From positions 1-37,885 of the forward strand of contig NZ_UQRQ01000029.1 of the NCBI RefSeq assembly GCF_900543425.1: a stretch of DNA of 37,885 bases, in the 5' to 3' direction. The notes under the pieces are model-generated. The model was not told the origin of the DNA. It searched no databases and worked only from the letters and a program-made list of their open reading frames with translations. A program made the translations under genes and the position numbers. Origin of the DNA: an uncultured Sanguibacteroides sp. GTDB lineage: Bacteria; Bacteroidota; Bacteroidia; Bacteroidales; Marinifilaceae. Shown here piece by piece: positions 14,315 to 23,782 of the stretch (positions are counted from its first letter, which is position 1; every line of letters starts with the position of its first letter).

Positions 14315-15181
14315 ATGTCTCATACAGGAAGTAGAAGGGTAAAAGGGTCATACTTTGTTTCTACGATCAGTATCGCTTTGGTGCTTGTGGTCGTGGGTGC
14401 TCTCGTGTTTATTCTATTGAATGCCCGCATGGTGTCGGATCATGTTAAGCGTAATATAGGTTTCGTCGTCATTATCAAGGATAATACGAATGAGGCTGAA
14501 ATTAAGCGGGTACAAAAAATTCTGGATACTCGCCCCTACACTTATTCTTCTCAGTACATAACGAAAGAACAAGCTGCTGTTGCTTTCAAGAAAGAGATGG
14601 GAGAGGATTTTGAGGCTATTTTGGGAGCCAATCCGCTTTTGCCTTCTATCGAGATTAAATTGAATCCGGCGTATGCGAATAACGATTCTTTGGCGATGGT
14701 CGAAAAAGGGCTGGCTAAATTCGATATCATTCATGATATTTATTACCAGAAATCGATGATACAAAGTATCAATGAAAATATTCGTCGGATAAGTGTATTC
14801 TTTTTGATTGTCGGGGCCGTTTTAATGCTGATATCGTTTACTTTGATCCGGAATACGATACACTTGGCCGTGTACTCACAGCGTTTTTTGATAAAGACGA
14901 TGCAGTTGGTAGGGGCAAAGCCGTTCTTCATTTGTAAGCCGTTCGTGTATGATAGCATGTGGAGAGGTTTCTTCGGTGCGATGATTGCGAATTTGGTGTT
15001 GTTGGGAGCTATATTTTTTCTACAAGAAAATATAGGAAGGGTGATGAATATTATACACCGGGATACAATCGTTATCATGGTGGTGTTTGTCGTTCTCTGC
15101 GGTATGTTTTTATCGTTTATATCGGCTTGGTATTCTGTTTATCGTTATTTGAATAGGGATTTAAATGAATTGTATACATAA
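14315..15181 (+). CDS. ftsX: Cell division protein FtsX (ABC-type permease)
   Basis: The product is 288 aa, the size of FtsX. One membrane segment near the N-terminus (about 18-36) is followed by an extracytoplasmic domain (about 40-150, with VVIIKDNTNEAEIKRVQKIL and YITKEQAA). Three C-terminal membrane segments lie at about 160-182, 215-237 and 250-275. This is the FtsX/MacB permease layout. With FtsE it activates peptidoglycan hydrolases at the division site. FtsE is not adjacent, which is usual in Bacteroidetes. It heads an operon with a DUF3098 gene and uppP, truB and queA. Confidence 0.92.
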   Translation: MSHTGSRRVKGSYFVSTISIALVLVVVGALVFILLNARMVSDHVKRNIGFVVIIKDNTNEAEIKRVQKILDTRPYTYSSQYITKEQAAVAFKKEMGEDFEAILGANPLLPSIEIKLNPAYANNDSLAMVEKGLAKFDIIHDIYYQKSMIQSINENIRRISVFFLIVGAVLMLISFTLIRNTIHLAVYSQRFLIKTMQLVGAKPFFICKPFVYDSMWRGFFGAMIANLVLLGAIFFLQENIGRVMNIIHRDTIVIMVVFVVLCGMFLSFISAWYSVYRYLNRDLNELYT

Positions 15182-15191
15182 AAAAAGATAT

Positions 15192-15446
15192 ATGGTAAAT
15201 GATTTGAAAGAAAAGAAGGATGGTTTCCCCATACCCAAAAGTAACTATAAATTTATTTTGATCGGTTTCGGAATTGTCGTGTTGGGATTTATATTGATGA
15301 TGGGAGGCGGATCTGATTCTCCGGATACCTTTAACTATGACATTTTTAGTTTTAGAAGAATTACCTTAGCCCCGATTGTCGTTTTATTTGGTTTTGGTTT
15401 CGTGTTTTGGGGTATTATGCGTAAACCTAAAGAGGAAAAGAGATAA
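15192..15446 (+). CDS. DUF3098 membrane protein
   Basis: The product is 84 aa from the ATG at 15192 (MVNDLKEKKDG). A start at 15165 is also in frame but lies inside ftsX, so the later start is preferred. A cytoplasmic N-terminus leads to two membrane helices (about 22-40 and 57-76) joined by a loop with TFNYDIFSFRRITLAP, the DUF3098 signature. The family is Bacteroidetes-specific, of unknown function, and typically sits between ftsX and uppP as here. A link to division or wall synthesis is inference from that conserved order. Confidence 0.85.
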   Translation: MVNDLKEKKDGFPIPKSNYKFILIGFGIVVLGFILMMGGGSDSPDTFNYDIFSFRRITLAPIVVLFGFGFVFWGIMRKPKEEKR

Positions 15447-15507
15447 GTGTAATATTAGATAGGACGAAAAGATGTTGTGGGAATTTTCCCGTTCTCAAAT
15501 ATAGATT

Positions 15508-16293
15508 ATGGAGTGGTTTGAAGCTTTGGTACTTGGTATAATTCAAGGATTAACAGAATTCTTGCCCGTGAGCAGTTCCGGACATTTACAAATTTTTGGT
15601 GCATTATTTGGTGTTGAGGCGGAGGAAAATCTGACTTTTGCCGTTGCGGTTCATGCGGCAACCGTATGTAGTACGATTGTTATCCTATGGAAAGAAGTTT
15701 CTGTTTTGTTCCGGGGATTTTTTAGTTTCAGGTATAACGATGAAATGGCTTACGTGTTGAAAATAGTTATATCGATGATTCCGGTGGCGATTGTGGGATT
15801 TTGCTTCAAAGATTTTGTAGAAGAGATATTTGGCTCGGGTTTGTTGATTGTGGGTTGTATGTTATTGGTGACAGCATTGTTATTGACTTTTGCTTACTAT
15901 GCCAAACCCCGGGAGAAGGCCAATATTTCGTATAAGGATGCTTTTATTATAGGTCTGGCACAAGCGTGTGCCGTATTGCCGGGATTATCCCGTTCAGGTT
16001 CGACGATTGCGACGGGTATATTGTTGGGAAATAAAAAAGAGATTGTTGCCAAATTTTCTTTTTTGATGGTTTTGATTCCTATTTTGGGAGAAGCTATGCT
16101 GGATTTGATGAAAGGGGATTTTTCTTCTGGCGATAGTATACCTATTATATCTTTAATTGTCGGGTTTGTCGCTGCTTTTGTTTCCGGTTGTATAGCTTGT
16201 AAGTGGATGATAAATATAGTGAAAAGAGGGAAATTAATTTGGTTTGCCCTTTATTGTGCTGTTGTAGGAATATTGACAATTGTGTTGGGATGA
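15508..16293 (+). CDS. uppP: Undecaprenyl-diphosphate phosphatase UppP (BacA)
   Basis: The product is a 261-aa integral membrane protein with about seven to eight hydrophobic segments. The two family motifs are clear: QGLTEFLPVSSSGHL (about 14-28) and PGLSRSGSTIATG (about 156-168). It dephosphorylates undecaprenyl diphosphate on the outer face of the inner membrane to recycle the lipid carrier for wall and O-antigen synthesis. Some enzymes give bacitracin resistance when overproduced. The stop overlaps the truB start (ATGA). Confidence 0.96.
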   Translation: MEWFEALVLGIIQGLTEFLPVSSSGHLQIFGALFGVEAEENLTFAVAVHAATVCSTIVILWKEVSVLFRGFFSFRYNDEMAYVLKIVISMIPVAIVGFCFKDFVEEIFGSGLLIVGCMLLVTALLLTFAYYAKPREKANISYKDAFIIGLAQACAVLPGLSRSGSTIATGILLGNKKEIVAKFSFLMVLIPILGEAMLDLMKGDFSSGDSIPIISLIVGFVAAFVSGCIACKWMINIVKRGKLIWFALYCAVVGILTIVLG

Positions 16294-17009
16294 CAGAAAT
16301 TTGGAGTAAGATTCGATTCCGTGAAGAAGGGGATTTTCATGCTGGGGCTGTAATCGTGATTGATAAACCTTTACATTGGACCTCTTTTGATGTAGTGAAT
16401 AAGGTTCGGATCTGTTTGAAAAAGAAGTTTGGAAAGATAAAGGTAGGACATGCAGGGACGTTGGATCCTTTGGCGAGTGGAGTTGTGATCGTATGCGTGG
16501 GGAAGGAAACGAAGGAGATTGAAAAATACATGGGAGAAGAGAAAGAATATGTTGCGGAAATAACTTTCGGGCATACGACTCCTTCTTATGATTTGGAGAC
16601 ATCTTTTAACGGGACCTTTACGTATGAGCATGTGAATCGTATGTTGATGGAAGAAGTCATTACCCGTTTTGTCGGTGAAGTCGAGCAGTATCCTCCGATT
16701 TTCTCTGCTGTACGAGTGGATGGAGTCCGTGCTTATGAGAAGGCTCGCAAAGGAGATGAGGTGGAAATGAAGAGTCGTCGGGTGACGATTCGGGAGATTG
16801 AGGTTGTAAAAATGGAACTTCCAGTGGTTGAGTTAAGAATCGTGTGCAGTAAAGGAACTTATATCCGTTCGTTGGCACATGATTTAGGGCAAGCCTGTGG
16901 AAGCGGTTCGTATCTTTCTGCTTTACGGCGGACCCGGGTGGGTGGATTTAAAGTGGAAGATGCTTGTAAAATGGATGAAATAGTTGAAACATTGCAGGAG
17001 ATACTGTGA
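16290..17009 (+). CDS. truB: tRNA pseudouridine(55) synthase
   Basis: The product is 239 aa from the ATG at 16290, which overlaps the uppP stop. The frame is open further upstream to 16203, but that would lie inside uppP. Motifs are GAVIVIDKPLHWTSFDVV (N-terminal), KVGHAGTLDPLASGVV with the catalytic Asp, YPPIFSAVRVDGVRAYEKAR, and CSKGTYIRSLAHDLG. It isomerises U55 in the T loop of tRNAs. The length fits Bacteroidetes TruB without a large PUA domain. Confidence 0.96.
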   Translation: MTEIWSKIRFREEGDFHAGAVIVIDKPLHWTSFDVVNKVRICLKKKFGKIKVGHAGTLDPLASGVVIVCVGKETKEIEKYMGEEKEYVAEITFGHTTPSYDLETSFNGTFTYEHVNRMLMEEVITRFVGEVEQYPPIFSAVRVDGVRAYEKARKGDEVEMKSRRVTIREIEVVKMELPVVELRIVCSKGTYIRSLAHDLGQACGSGSYLSALRRTRVGGFKVEDACKMDEIVETLQEIL

Positions 17010-17049
17010 TTTTCAAAATTTGATAAATAATAAAATTTAGTTTACTCAT

Positions 17050-18099
17050 ATGAAGCTATCAAAGTTTAAATACAAGTTGCCTACAGAATTAATAGCGCTA
17101 CATCCCATGCAGAATCGGGATGAGAGTAGGTTAATGGTATTGGACAGAAAAACAGGAAAGATTGAACATAAAGTATTCAAGGATATCATTGATTATTTTG
17201 AAGAAAAAGATGTTTTTGTGTTTAATGATACGAAAGTTTTTCCTGCAAGGTTGTATGGGAATAAGGAGAAGACCGGAGCCGAGATCGAGGTGTTCCTATT
17301 GAGAGAGTTAAATAGGGATCTTCGGATTTGGGATGTTTTGGTAGATCCTGCCCGTAAAATACGGATCGGGAATAAGTTGTATTTTGGGGAAGATGATAGT
17401 ATGGTAGCCGAGGTGATCGATAATACGACTTCTCGCGGAAGAACGTTACGTTTTTTGTTTGATGGAGAATATGATGAATTTAAGAAGGAATTATATGCTT
17501 TAGGAGAAACGCCATTACCTCGTTTTATCACACGAAAGGTGGAGCCGGAAGATGCGGAACGTTATCAGACTATTTTTGCGAAAAACGAGGGAGCTGTTGC
17601 CGCTCCTACAGCAGGAATGCATTTTAGCCGGGAATTGATGAAACGCATGGAGATTAAAGGGATCGATTTCGCTTATATCACGCTACATGTCGGATTAGGG
17701 AATTTCCGGGAAGTTGATGTGGAAGATCTGACAAAACATAAGATGGATTCCGAGCAGATTGTGGTAGGCTCCGAGACGGTGAAAATAGTGAATGATGCTA
17801 AAGATGAAAAACATAAGGTATGTGCGGTGGGTACTACCGTCGTTAGAACGTTGGAAAGTTGTGTTACAACAAAAGGACGTTTGACAGAATTTGACGGATG
17901 GACAAATAAATTTATTTTTCCTCCCTATGATTTTAGTGTACCCGATGCTTTTATATCTAATTTTCATCTGCCTTATTCGACATTACTGATGATGGTTGCA
18001 GCTTTTGGAGGGTACGATTTTGTGATGGAGGCTTATAACCAGGCTGTTAAGGAAAAATATAGATTCGGGACTTATGGGGATGCCATGTTGATCCTGTAG
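17050..18099 (+). CDS. queA: S-adenosylmethionine:tRNA ribosyltransferase-isomerase
   Basis: The product is 349 aa, full QueA length. Motifs are LPTELIALHPMQNRDESRLMV (near 10-30), VFVFNDTKVFPARLYGNK, GAVAAPTAGMHFSRELM, ITLHVGLGNFREVDVEDL, and the C-terminal NFHLPYSTLLMMVAAFGGYD. It transfers the ribose part of SAM to preQ1 at the wobble position to make epoxyqueuosine. The gap to truB is 40 bases, so they are probably one operon of tRNA-modification genes. Confidence 0.97.
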   Translation: MKLSKFKYKLPTELIALHPMQNRDESRLMVLDRKTGKIEHKVFKDIIDYFEEKDVFVFNDTKVFPARLYGNKEKTGAEIEVFLLRELNRDLRIWDVLVDPARKIRIGNKLYFGEDDSMVAEVIDNTTSRGRTLRFLFDGEYDEFKKELYALGETPLPRFITRKVEPEDAERYQTIFAKNEGAVAAPTAGMHFSRELMKRMEIKGIDFAYITLHVGLGNFREVDVEDLTKHKMDSEQIVVGSETVKIVNDAKDEKHKVCAVGTTVVRTLESCVTTKGRLTEFDGWTNKFIFPPYDFSVPDAFISNFHLPYSTLLMMVAAFGGYDFVMEAYNQAVKEKYRFGTYGDAMLIL

Positions 18100-18219
18100 A
18101 TGGGATGGTCTGAGGATATTTGTCTATATGACTATATGTCAAATGATTAATGGAGGAAGAAGGGAGTCTTTTGTCATAAGGCCATGCCTGAAAACTTTTG
18201 AGATATCTTTTGAAAAAAC

Positions 18220-18261
18220 AAGAGAGGGTGCATCCTGATGTATGGGAACACCCTCTCTTTT
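18220..18261 (+). terminator. Terminator between queA and mfd
   Basis: AAGAGAGGGTG (18220-18230) pairs perfectly with CACCCTCTCTT (18249-18259), with an 18-base loop and a short T-run. The mfd start lies only 15 bases beyond. Confidence 0.8.
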
Positions 18262-18275
18262 CAAAATAAAAAATA

Positions 18276-21200
18276 TTGGAAGCGAGAGAATTATTACAAT
18301 TATTTCAAGAACATCCTGTTGTAGGCAAAATTCGAAAATCTTTGGATAGGAGCCCGGATGTAAAATTGAAAATAGAAAATGGAGTCGGTTCGGTGCTCTC
18401 TTTTATCACGGCTATTCTTGGAAAGGAAAAAGAGGGGGTACAATTATTCGTGTTGAATGATAAGGAAGAAGCGGCTTATTTTTATAATGATCTGTTGTTT
18501 CTTTTGGGAGATGAAAAACTTCGTTTTTTGCCTGCCTCTTATCGTCGTTCCGGTAATTTCGAGGATAAGGATAACGATTCGATTCTGGTGCGGACGGAAG
18601 TGTTAAACGCATTGGTGGATAAGCAGGTCGGTTGGGTGGTGACTTACACGGAGGCTTTGGCTGAAAAGGTGGTAAATAAAGAGGTTTTGGCCGATATGTC
18701 GATGCCTGTATCCAAGGGAGATAAGTTATCTATCTCTTTCTTGGAGGATTTGCTTTCGGAGTATGATTTTGAAAGGAGTGATTTCGTATATGAACCCGGA
18801 CAATTTTCAATTCGGGGGAGTATTGTCGACATCTATTCTTTCGCGGAAGAGCGTCCCGTGCGTTTGGATTTTTTCGGGGACAAGGTAGAAAGTATTCGCT
18901 ACTTTGACGTGGAGACACAACTTTCGGAACAACAAATAGAACGCGTCGTACTCGTCCCGGATTTAAGTGAGACCGTGGATGGCGGTAAGTCTGGAACTTT
19001 GGCCGATTTTCTTGGGGAAGGTGTTATTTGGTGGTTGAAAAATACATTATTGATTCGTGATCGTTTGAATACCTTAAAACTGGATGATCCGGGTGATTTG
19101 TTGATTGTTGCCGATAAACTTTTACAAGCGATAGGAATGAATCCGGTTATCGAATGGGGATCGGATCTTTATTTCCGGGGAGAAATTCTGAAAATGGAAA
19201 CGGAATTACAACCGGTGGTAAACAAACAATTTGATTTGTTGGCAGAACATTTGCAACATAAACAGCAGGAGGGATGCACGCTTTACGTCTGTTCGAATAA
19301 TGAGATGCAGCTTCAGCGGTTGCGGGATATTTTTTCGGATAAAGGTTATATCATAAATTTTAAGTCTGTCGAGGGAACCGTACACGAGGGATTTTGTGAT
19401 GCACAATTGCGGGTTTGTATATACACGGAACACCAAATATTTGACCGTTATCATAAATATCGGTTAAAGACGACGCAAATCAGAAAAGGAAGAGAATCGA
19501 TTACGATTAGTGAATTGCAGAATTTGCACCCCGGAGATTACGTCGTTCATGTAGACCATGGGATCGGTCGGTTCGGGGGATTGGTTAGGATTAATAATGA
19601 CGGCCGTGAACAGGAGGCTATACGTCTGGTTTATAAGAATAATTCGGAATTGTATGTCAGCCTTCATGCCTTGCATAAGATCTCTAAATACAAGGGAAAG
19701 GACGGAGTTCCTCCGGTTGTTAATAAATTGGGGGGAGATGCTTGGAATCGTTTGAAACAGAAAACGAAATCCAGGGTAAAAGATATTGCGCGGGAGTTAA
19801 TTGCATTGTATGCCAAGCGGCGTAAAGAATCGGCCTTTGCCTATTCTAAGGATAGTTATTTACAGGAAGAGATGGAGGCGTCTTTTATGTATGAAGAGAC
19901 TCCTGACCAGATGAAGGCAATTCAAGCCGTAAAGGAAGATATGGAAAATCCGCACGTGATGGATCGGCTGGTGTGTGGAGATGTTGGATTCGGCAAAACG
20001 GAAGTGGCGATAAGAGCTGCTTTTAAAGCCGTTGCCGATAGTAAGCAGGTGGCGGTCCTGGTACCTACTACGGTTTTGGCTTATCAGCATTATAATACTT
20101 TTATCAAAAGACTTGCGGGTATGCCTTGTCGGGTGGAATATATCAGTAGGATGAAGAAAAGTTCCGACATCAAGCGGATATTAAAAGAGTTAAGCGAAGG
20201 AAAAGTCGATATCATTATCGGGACTCATCGTTTAACGAGTTCCGACGTGCATTTTAAGGATTTGGGATTATTGATTATCGATGAGGAGCAGAAGTTCGGG
20301 GTAGCGGTAAAAGAAAGATTGAAACATTTGAAATTGAATGTTGATACGATTACCATGACGGCAACACCGATCCCCCGGACTTTACAATTTTCCCTGATGG
20401 GAGCCAGGGATATGTCGATTATCCGGACTCCGCCCCCTAATCGTTACCCTATAGTTACCGAATTGCATCGTTTTGACGAAAAAGTTATAAAAGAGGCGAT
20501 CTCTTATGAATTGGCACGTGGCGGACAGGTGTTTTTTATTCATAACCGGGTGGAAAATATCCGGGAGATACAATATATGATCCATCGTCTGATCCCGGGA
20601 GTGAAGAGCTGTGTAGCTCACGGACAGATGAACGGGGAGGATTTGGAAACGGTCATGCATGATTTTATACGTGGGGATTATGATGTATTAATAGCTACGA
20701 CTATTGTGGAATCCGGTTTGGATATCCCTAATGCCAACACGATGATTATCAATCAGGCGCAAAATTACGGATTGAGTGATCTGCATCAATTGCGGGGACG
20801 TGTAGGACGTTCTAACCGGAAGGCATTTTGTTATTTGTTGACACCTCCGTTGGAAATGGTTAATCAGGATGCCAGACGACGATTGAAGGCGATAGAGGAT
20901 TATAGCGGACTTGGGAGTGGTTTTAATATTGCCATGCAAGATTTGGATATTCGCGGTGCCGGGAATATTTTAGGTGGAGAGCAGTCGGGTTTTATTGCCG
21001 AAATCGGTTACGAAACTTATCAACGGATATTGAATGAGGCCTTGCTGGAGTTGAGGGATGAAGAATTTCCCGAGTTGGAAGAGAGAAAGTCGGAAAATAA
21101 CGAGTATTTTTCTGTGGATTGTGTTATTGATACGGATTTTGAAATTTTGATTCCGGAGACTTATGTAGAAAATGTGAGTGAACGGATTCGTTTGTATCGG

Positions 21201-21578
21201 GAATTGGATAATATCACGGATGAAAATACGTTACGACGTTTTGAGATTGAATTGCGGGATCGTTTTGGAGAGATTCCGGTACAGGTTGAAGCTTTGATGG
21301 AGGTGGTCCGGATCAGAAGAAGATGCGTGAACCTGGGGATAGAACGTTTATTGGTAAAGAACGGTAAGATGATAGCTTATTTTATTAGTGATCAGCATTC
21401 TCCTTATTACGCTTCTGCTATTTTTACGGCCGTTTTAAAGTTTGTGCAAAAACAGATTATTCCTTGTAAAATGAGTGAACGAAACGATAAGTTGACCCTC
21501 GTGTTTACGGGGATTGGAAATATAGGACGAGTATCTGAGATAACAGAGGTAATGGAGGAATTTACAGAGAAAAATTAA
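18276..21578 (+). CDS. mfd: Transcription-repair coupling factor Mfd
   Basis: The product is 1100 aa. Order: UvrB-like module (about 1-400) and RNA-polymerase-interacting domain (LHPGDYVVHVDHGIGRFGG, about 413-431). The translocase domains have Walker A VCGDVGFGKTE (about 566-576), DEEQ (IIDEEQKFGV), TATPIPRT and the LRGRVGRSNRKAFCYLL motif, followed by the C-terminal TRCF domain. It removes RNA polymerase stalled at DNA damage and recruits UvrA. The start chosen is TTG at 18276 (MEARELLQLFQEHP). A stop codon lies 9 bases upstream and no ATG is near, so a non-ATG start is forced. Confidence 0.96.
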   Translation: MEARELLQLFQEHPVVGKIRKSLDRSPDVKLKIENGVGSVLSFITAILGKEKEGVQLFVLNDKEEAAYFYNDLLFLLGDEKLRFLPASYRRSGNFEDKDNDSILVRTEVLNALVDKQVGWVVTYTEALAEKVVNKEVLADMSMPVSKGDKLSISFLEDLLSEYDFERSDFVYEPGQFSIRGSIVDIYSFAEERPVRLDFFGDKVESIRYFDVETQLSEQQIERVVLVPDLSETVDGGKSGTLADFLGEGVIWWLKNTLLIRDRLNTLKLDDPGDLLIVADKLLQAIGMNPVIEWGSDLYFRGEILKMETELQPVVNKQFDLLAEHLQHKQQEGCTLYVCSNNEMQLQRLRDIFSDKGYIINFKSVEGTVHEGFCDAQLRVCIYTEHQIFDRYHKYRLKTTQIRKGRESITISELQNLHPGDYVVHVDHGIGRFGGLVRINNDGREQEAIRLVYKNNSELYVSLHALHKISKYKGKDGVPPVVNKLGGDAWNRLKQKTKSRVKDIARELIALYAKRRKESAFAYSKDSYLQEEMEASFMYEETPDQMKAIQAVKEDMENPHVMDRLVCGDVGFGKTEVAIRAAFKAVADSKQVAVLVPTTVLAYQHYNTFIKRLAGMPCRVEYISRMKKSSDIKRILKELSEGKVDIIIGTHRLTSSDVHFKDLGLLIIDEEQKFGVAVKERLKHLKLNVDTITMTATPIPRTLQFSLMGARDMSIIRTPPPNRYPIVTELHRFDEKVIKEAISYELARGGQVFFIHNRVENIREIQYMIHRLIPGVKSCVAHGQMNGEDLETVMHDFIRGDYDVLIATTIVESGLDIPNANTMIINQAQNYGLSDLHQLRGRVGRSNRKAFCYLLTPPLEMVNQDARRRLKAIEDYSGLGSGFNIAMQDLDIRGAGNILGGEQSGFIAEIGYETYQRILNEALLELRDEEFPELEERKSENNEYFSVDCVIDTDFEILIPETYVENVSERIRLYRELDNITDENTLRRFEIELRDRFGEIPVQVEALMEVVRIRRRCVNLGIERLLVKNGKMIAYFISDQHSPYYASAIFTAVLKFVQKQIIPCKMSERNDKLTLVFTGIGNIGRVSEITEVMEEFTEKN

Positions 21579-21584
21579 TATGAG

Positions 21585-22313
21585 ATGAATCTGGTTGTTG
21601 ACATAGGAAATACGCGAACCAAATATGCCGTATTTGAAGATGATCTTTTTATCGAGAGTGGAATAGGGATTCCCGAATTATACGAGAAGGCCCTCTGTTG
21701 GCGGAAAATGGGGAAAGAGGTCAATGTAATTATGGCTAGCACCGGGGCGATCTCGACAGAATTGAGGGCTTGTTTAAGCGAGATTGCGACTTTTTTTTGT
21801 GAAGCGAACCCACTCATGTCGTTACCTATTCGTTTAGGATATGATACTCCTCAGACTTTGGGTATAGATCGTATCGCCGGATGTGTTGCCGCCGCTTTTT
21901 TGTTCCCGGGTAAAGATATGCTGGTTATCGATATGGGAACTGCCATTACTTTTGACTTCATAAATGGGGAAGGTGTGTTCTTGGGGGGGAATATTTCCCC
22001 AGGTATGCAGATTCGTTTTCGTGCGCTGAATGAATTTACATTAAGTCTTCCTTTGGTTGAAGGTTCTGATATTCATGGATATATGGGGATGAATACACCT
22101 GAAGCAATATTGAACGGGGTTATGAATGGTATACTTTTTGAAGTACGTGGTTATATTGATGAATTGCGTCGAGAAAATCCGGAGGCAATAGTAATCCTCA
22201 CTGGAGGAGCTAGTCATTTCTTAAAAAAGTCTTTAAAACGAGAAGTTTTTTTTGATGAAAAATTAGTAATTGTAGGATTAAACCAAATGTTAGAATTTCA
22301 AAAGAGGAAATAA
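21585..22313 (+). CDS. coaX: Type III pantothenate kinase
   Basis: The product is 242 aa with the ASKHA kinase fold: phosphate-1 loop DIGNTRTK (about 6-13), LGIDRIAGCVAA with the catalytic Asp, VIDMGTAITFDF, GGNISPGMQIRFRALNEFT, and ILTGGAS near 205. It phosphorylates pantothenate as the first step of coenzyme A synthesis. It follows mfd by only 6 bases and is probably co-transcribed with it. Confidence 0.96.
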   Translation: MNLVVDIGNTRTKYAVFEDDLFIESGIGIPELYEKALCWRKMGKEVNVIMASTGAISTELRACLSEIATFFCEANPLMSLPIRLGYDTPQTLGIDRIAGCVAAAFLFPGKDMLVIDMGTAITFDFINGEGVFLGGNISPGMQIRFRALNEFTLSLPLVEGSDIHGYMGMNTPEAILNGVMNGILFEVRGYIDELRRENPEAIVILTGGASHFLKKSLKREVFFDEKLVIVGLNQMLEFQKRK

Positions 22314-22373
22314 TAATTGAAATATGCATATAGAAAAAGTCATTGAAGCCTTTACTTTTAAAAAAAATAATGG

Positions 22374-22381
22374 TAAATTTG
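22374..22381 (+). promoter_or_regulatory. -7 box upstream of the TPR gene
   Basis: TAAATTTG matches TAnnTTTG. TTTA (22351-22354), 19 bases upstream, is a near match to the -33 box. It would give a leader of about 70 bases. Confidence 0.5.
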
Positions 22382-22455
22382 CCCGGGATGAAATTATTTA
22401 GGGGTATATAAAAACAAATTGTTTCTTAATTTAAACTTAAAAATAGAGGGATCAT

Positions 22456-23781
22456 ATGAAAAGAATTGCTGTATTAGCGTTTGGGATATGTATACTTACC
22501 GTTGGCGGTTTAAAAGCCCAGAGTGAATCGAAATTTGGGAAAGATAGTATACAAACGTTGTATAATGCTTCAATTTATACGGAGTTATGGAGACAGAAGA
22601 ACTTCAAGGAGGCCTTACCTGCCTGGAGATACGTGTTTCTTAATGCTCCGGCATTTCAACAGAATACTTACGTGCGGGGAGAAGATATTATAGAGTATAT
22701 GTATAAAAGTACTCAAAAGAAAGAGTATTTGGATACCTTGATGATGGTGTACGATCAACGTATAAAGTATTTTGGGAACGATCCCAAGGCGGGTGAAGGA
22801 TATATTTTAGGACGCAAGGGAATGGCAATGCTTGAATACGGAGACCAGAGTGCTGAAAATTTGAAACAAGCCTATGGTTATTTATTGAAATCTGTAGAGA
22901 TGAAGGGAACCGCCTCTCATCCTGTTGTGATTGACCGGTTGATGTGTACGGCTTGTGATTTGGCCAAGGAAGGTCAGTTGACCTCAGAAGAGGTGTTGCG
23001 CCTATATGATGATTTGTCTCGTCTTGTTAAGAAGAACATCCTGGAAGGTGGAAAAGTTGGGGAAAATTTCGAGAGATGTCAAAAAAACTTGGATGCTTTT
23101 TTCTTTGCTTCAGGTCTTGCGGATTGTGAAACTTTATCTGGCTTGTTAACGGCGAGATATGAAGCGAATAAAACTAATCTGGATGAATTGAAGAGCATCT
23201 CTTCTCTGTTGAGAAGACGTGAATGTACGGATCTTCCGATCTATACGACCGTTGCAGAAACAATTTATCGGTTGGAGCCGTCTTCCAATGCGGCTTATGG
23301 TTTGGCTGTTATGTTTCTGGGTAAGCGTGATATAGGGAAAGCAGAACTGTATTTTAAAGAAGCGATAGATAAGGCTGAAAGTGCAGAGGAAAAAGAAAAT
23401 GCCAATATGATGTTGGCTCAACTTTATTTGACAACGAAGAATTATCCGCAGGCAAAAAAATACGCTTTGGAAGTATTGAAAATAAATCCGAATTCGGGTA
23501 AAGCCTATATTGTTATAGGAAAAGCCTATGTTTTCGGGAGTAAGGGGTATGGTGAGGATGAATTTGATCAACATTCTGTTTTTTGGGCTGCAGTAGATAA
23601 ATTCATCAAAGCTAAACAGGTGGATCCTGAGGTCACGACGGAAGCAGACGATTTAATAAAAACATATTCGGTCTATTTTCCCACGCAGAATGATGCCTTC
23701 TTCCGCTCGATAAAACCCGGAGATACGGTTACTATCGGAAGTTGGATAAATGAGAAAACAGCCGCGAGATTTAGGGAATAA
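22456..23781 (+). CDS. Secreted/periplasmic tetratricopeptide-repeat protein
   Basis: The product is 441 aa. A signal peptide covers residues 1-21 (MKRIAVLAFGICILTVGGLKA, with AQ at the cut). The rest is helical. TPR-type pairs are clearest at about 275-350 (NAAYGLAVMFLGKRDIGKAE, ANMMLAQLYLTTKNYPQAKK, GKAYIVIGKAYVFGSKGYGE). It is the usual Bacteroidetes neighbour of coaX and lptC. The function is unknown; an envelope assembly or scaffolding role is inference from export and neighbours. The stop at 23781 is one base before the lptC start. Confidence 0.88.
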   Translation: MKRIAVLAFGICILTVGGLKAQSESKFGKDSIQTLYNASIYTELWRQKNFKEALPAWRYVFLNAPAFQQNTYVRGEDIIEYMYKSTQKKEYLDTLMMVYDQRIKYFGNDPKAGEGYILGRKGMAMLEYGDQSAENLKQAYGYLLKSVEMKGTASHPVVIDRLMCTACDLAKEGQLTSEEVLRLYDDLSRLVKKNILEGGKVGENFERCQKNLDAFFFASGLADCETLSGLLTARYEANKTNLDELKSISSLLRRRECTDLPIYTTVAETIYRLEPSSNAAYGLAVMFLGKRDIGKAELYFKEAIDKAESAEEKENANMMLAQLYLTTKNYPQAKKYALEVLKINPNSGKAYIVIGKAYVFGSKGYGEDEFDQHSVFWAAVDKFIKAKQVDPEVTTEADDLIKTYSVYFPTQNDAFFRSIKPGDTVTIGSWINEKTAARFRE

Positions 23782-23782
23782 T

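Noticed and set aside
16203..16289. Upstream extension of truB by 29 residues
   Set aside because: It lies wholly inside uppP. The ATG at 16290 overlaps the uppP stop as in normal coupled genes.
22324..22401. 25-codon frame MHIEKVIEAFTFKKNNGKFA...
   Set aside because: It overlaps the -7 box of the TPR gene and is too short to support without conservation data.
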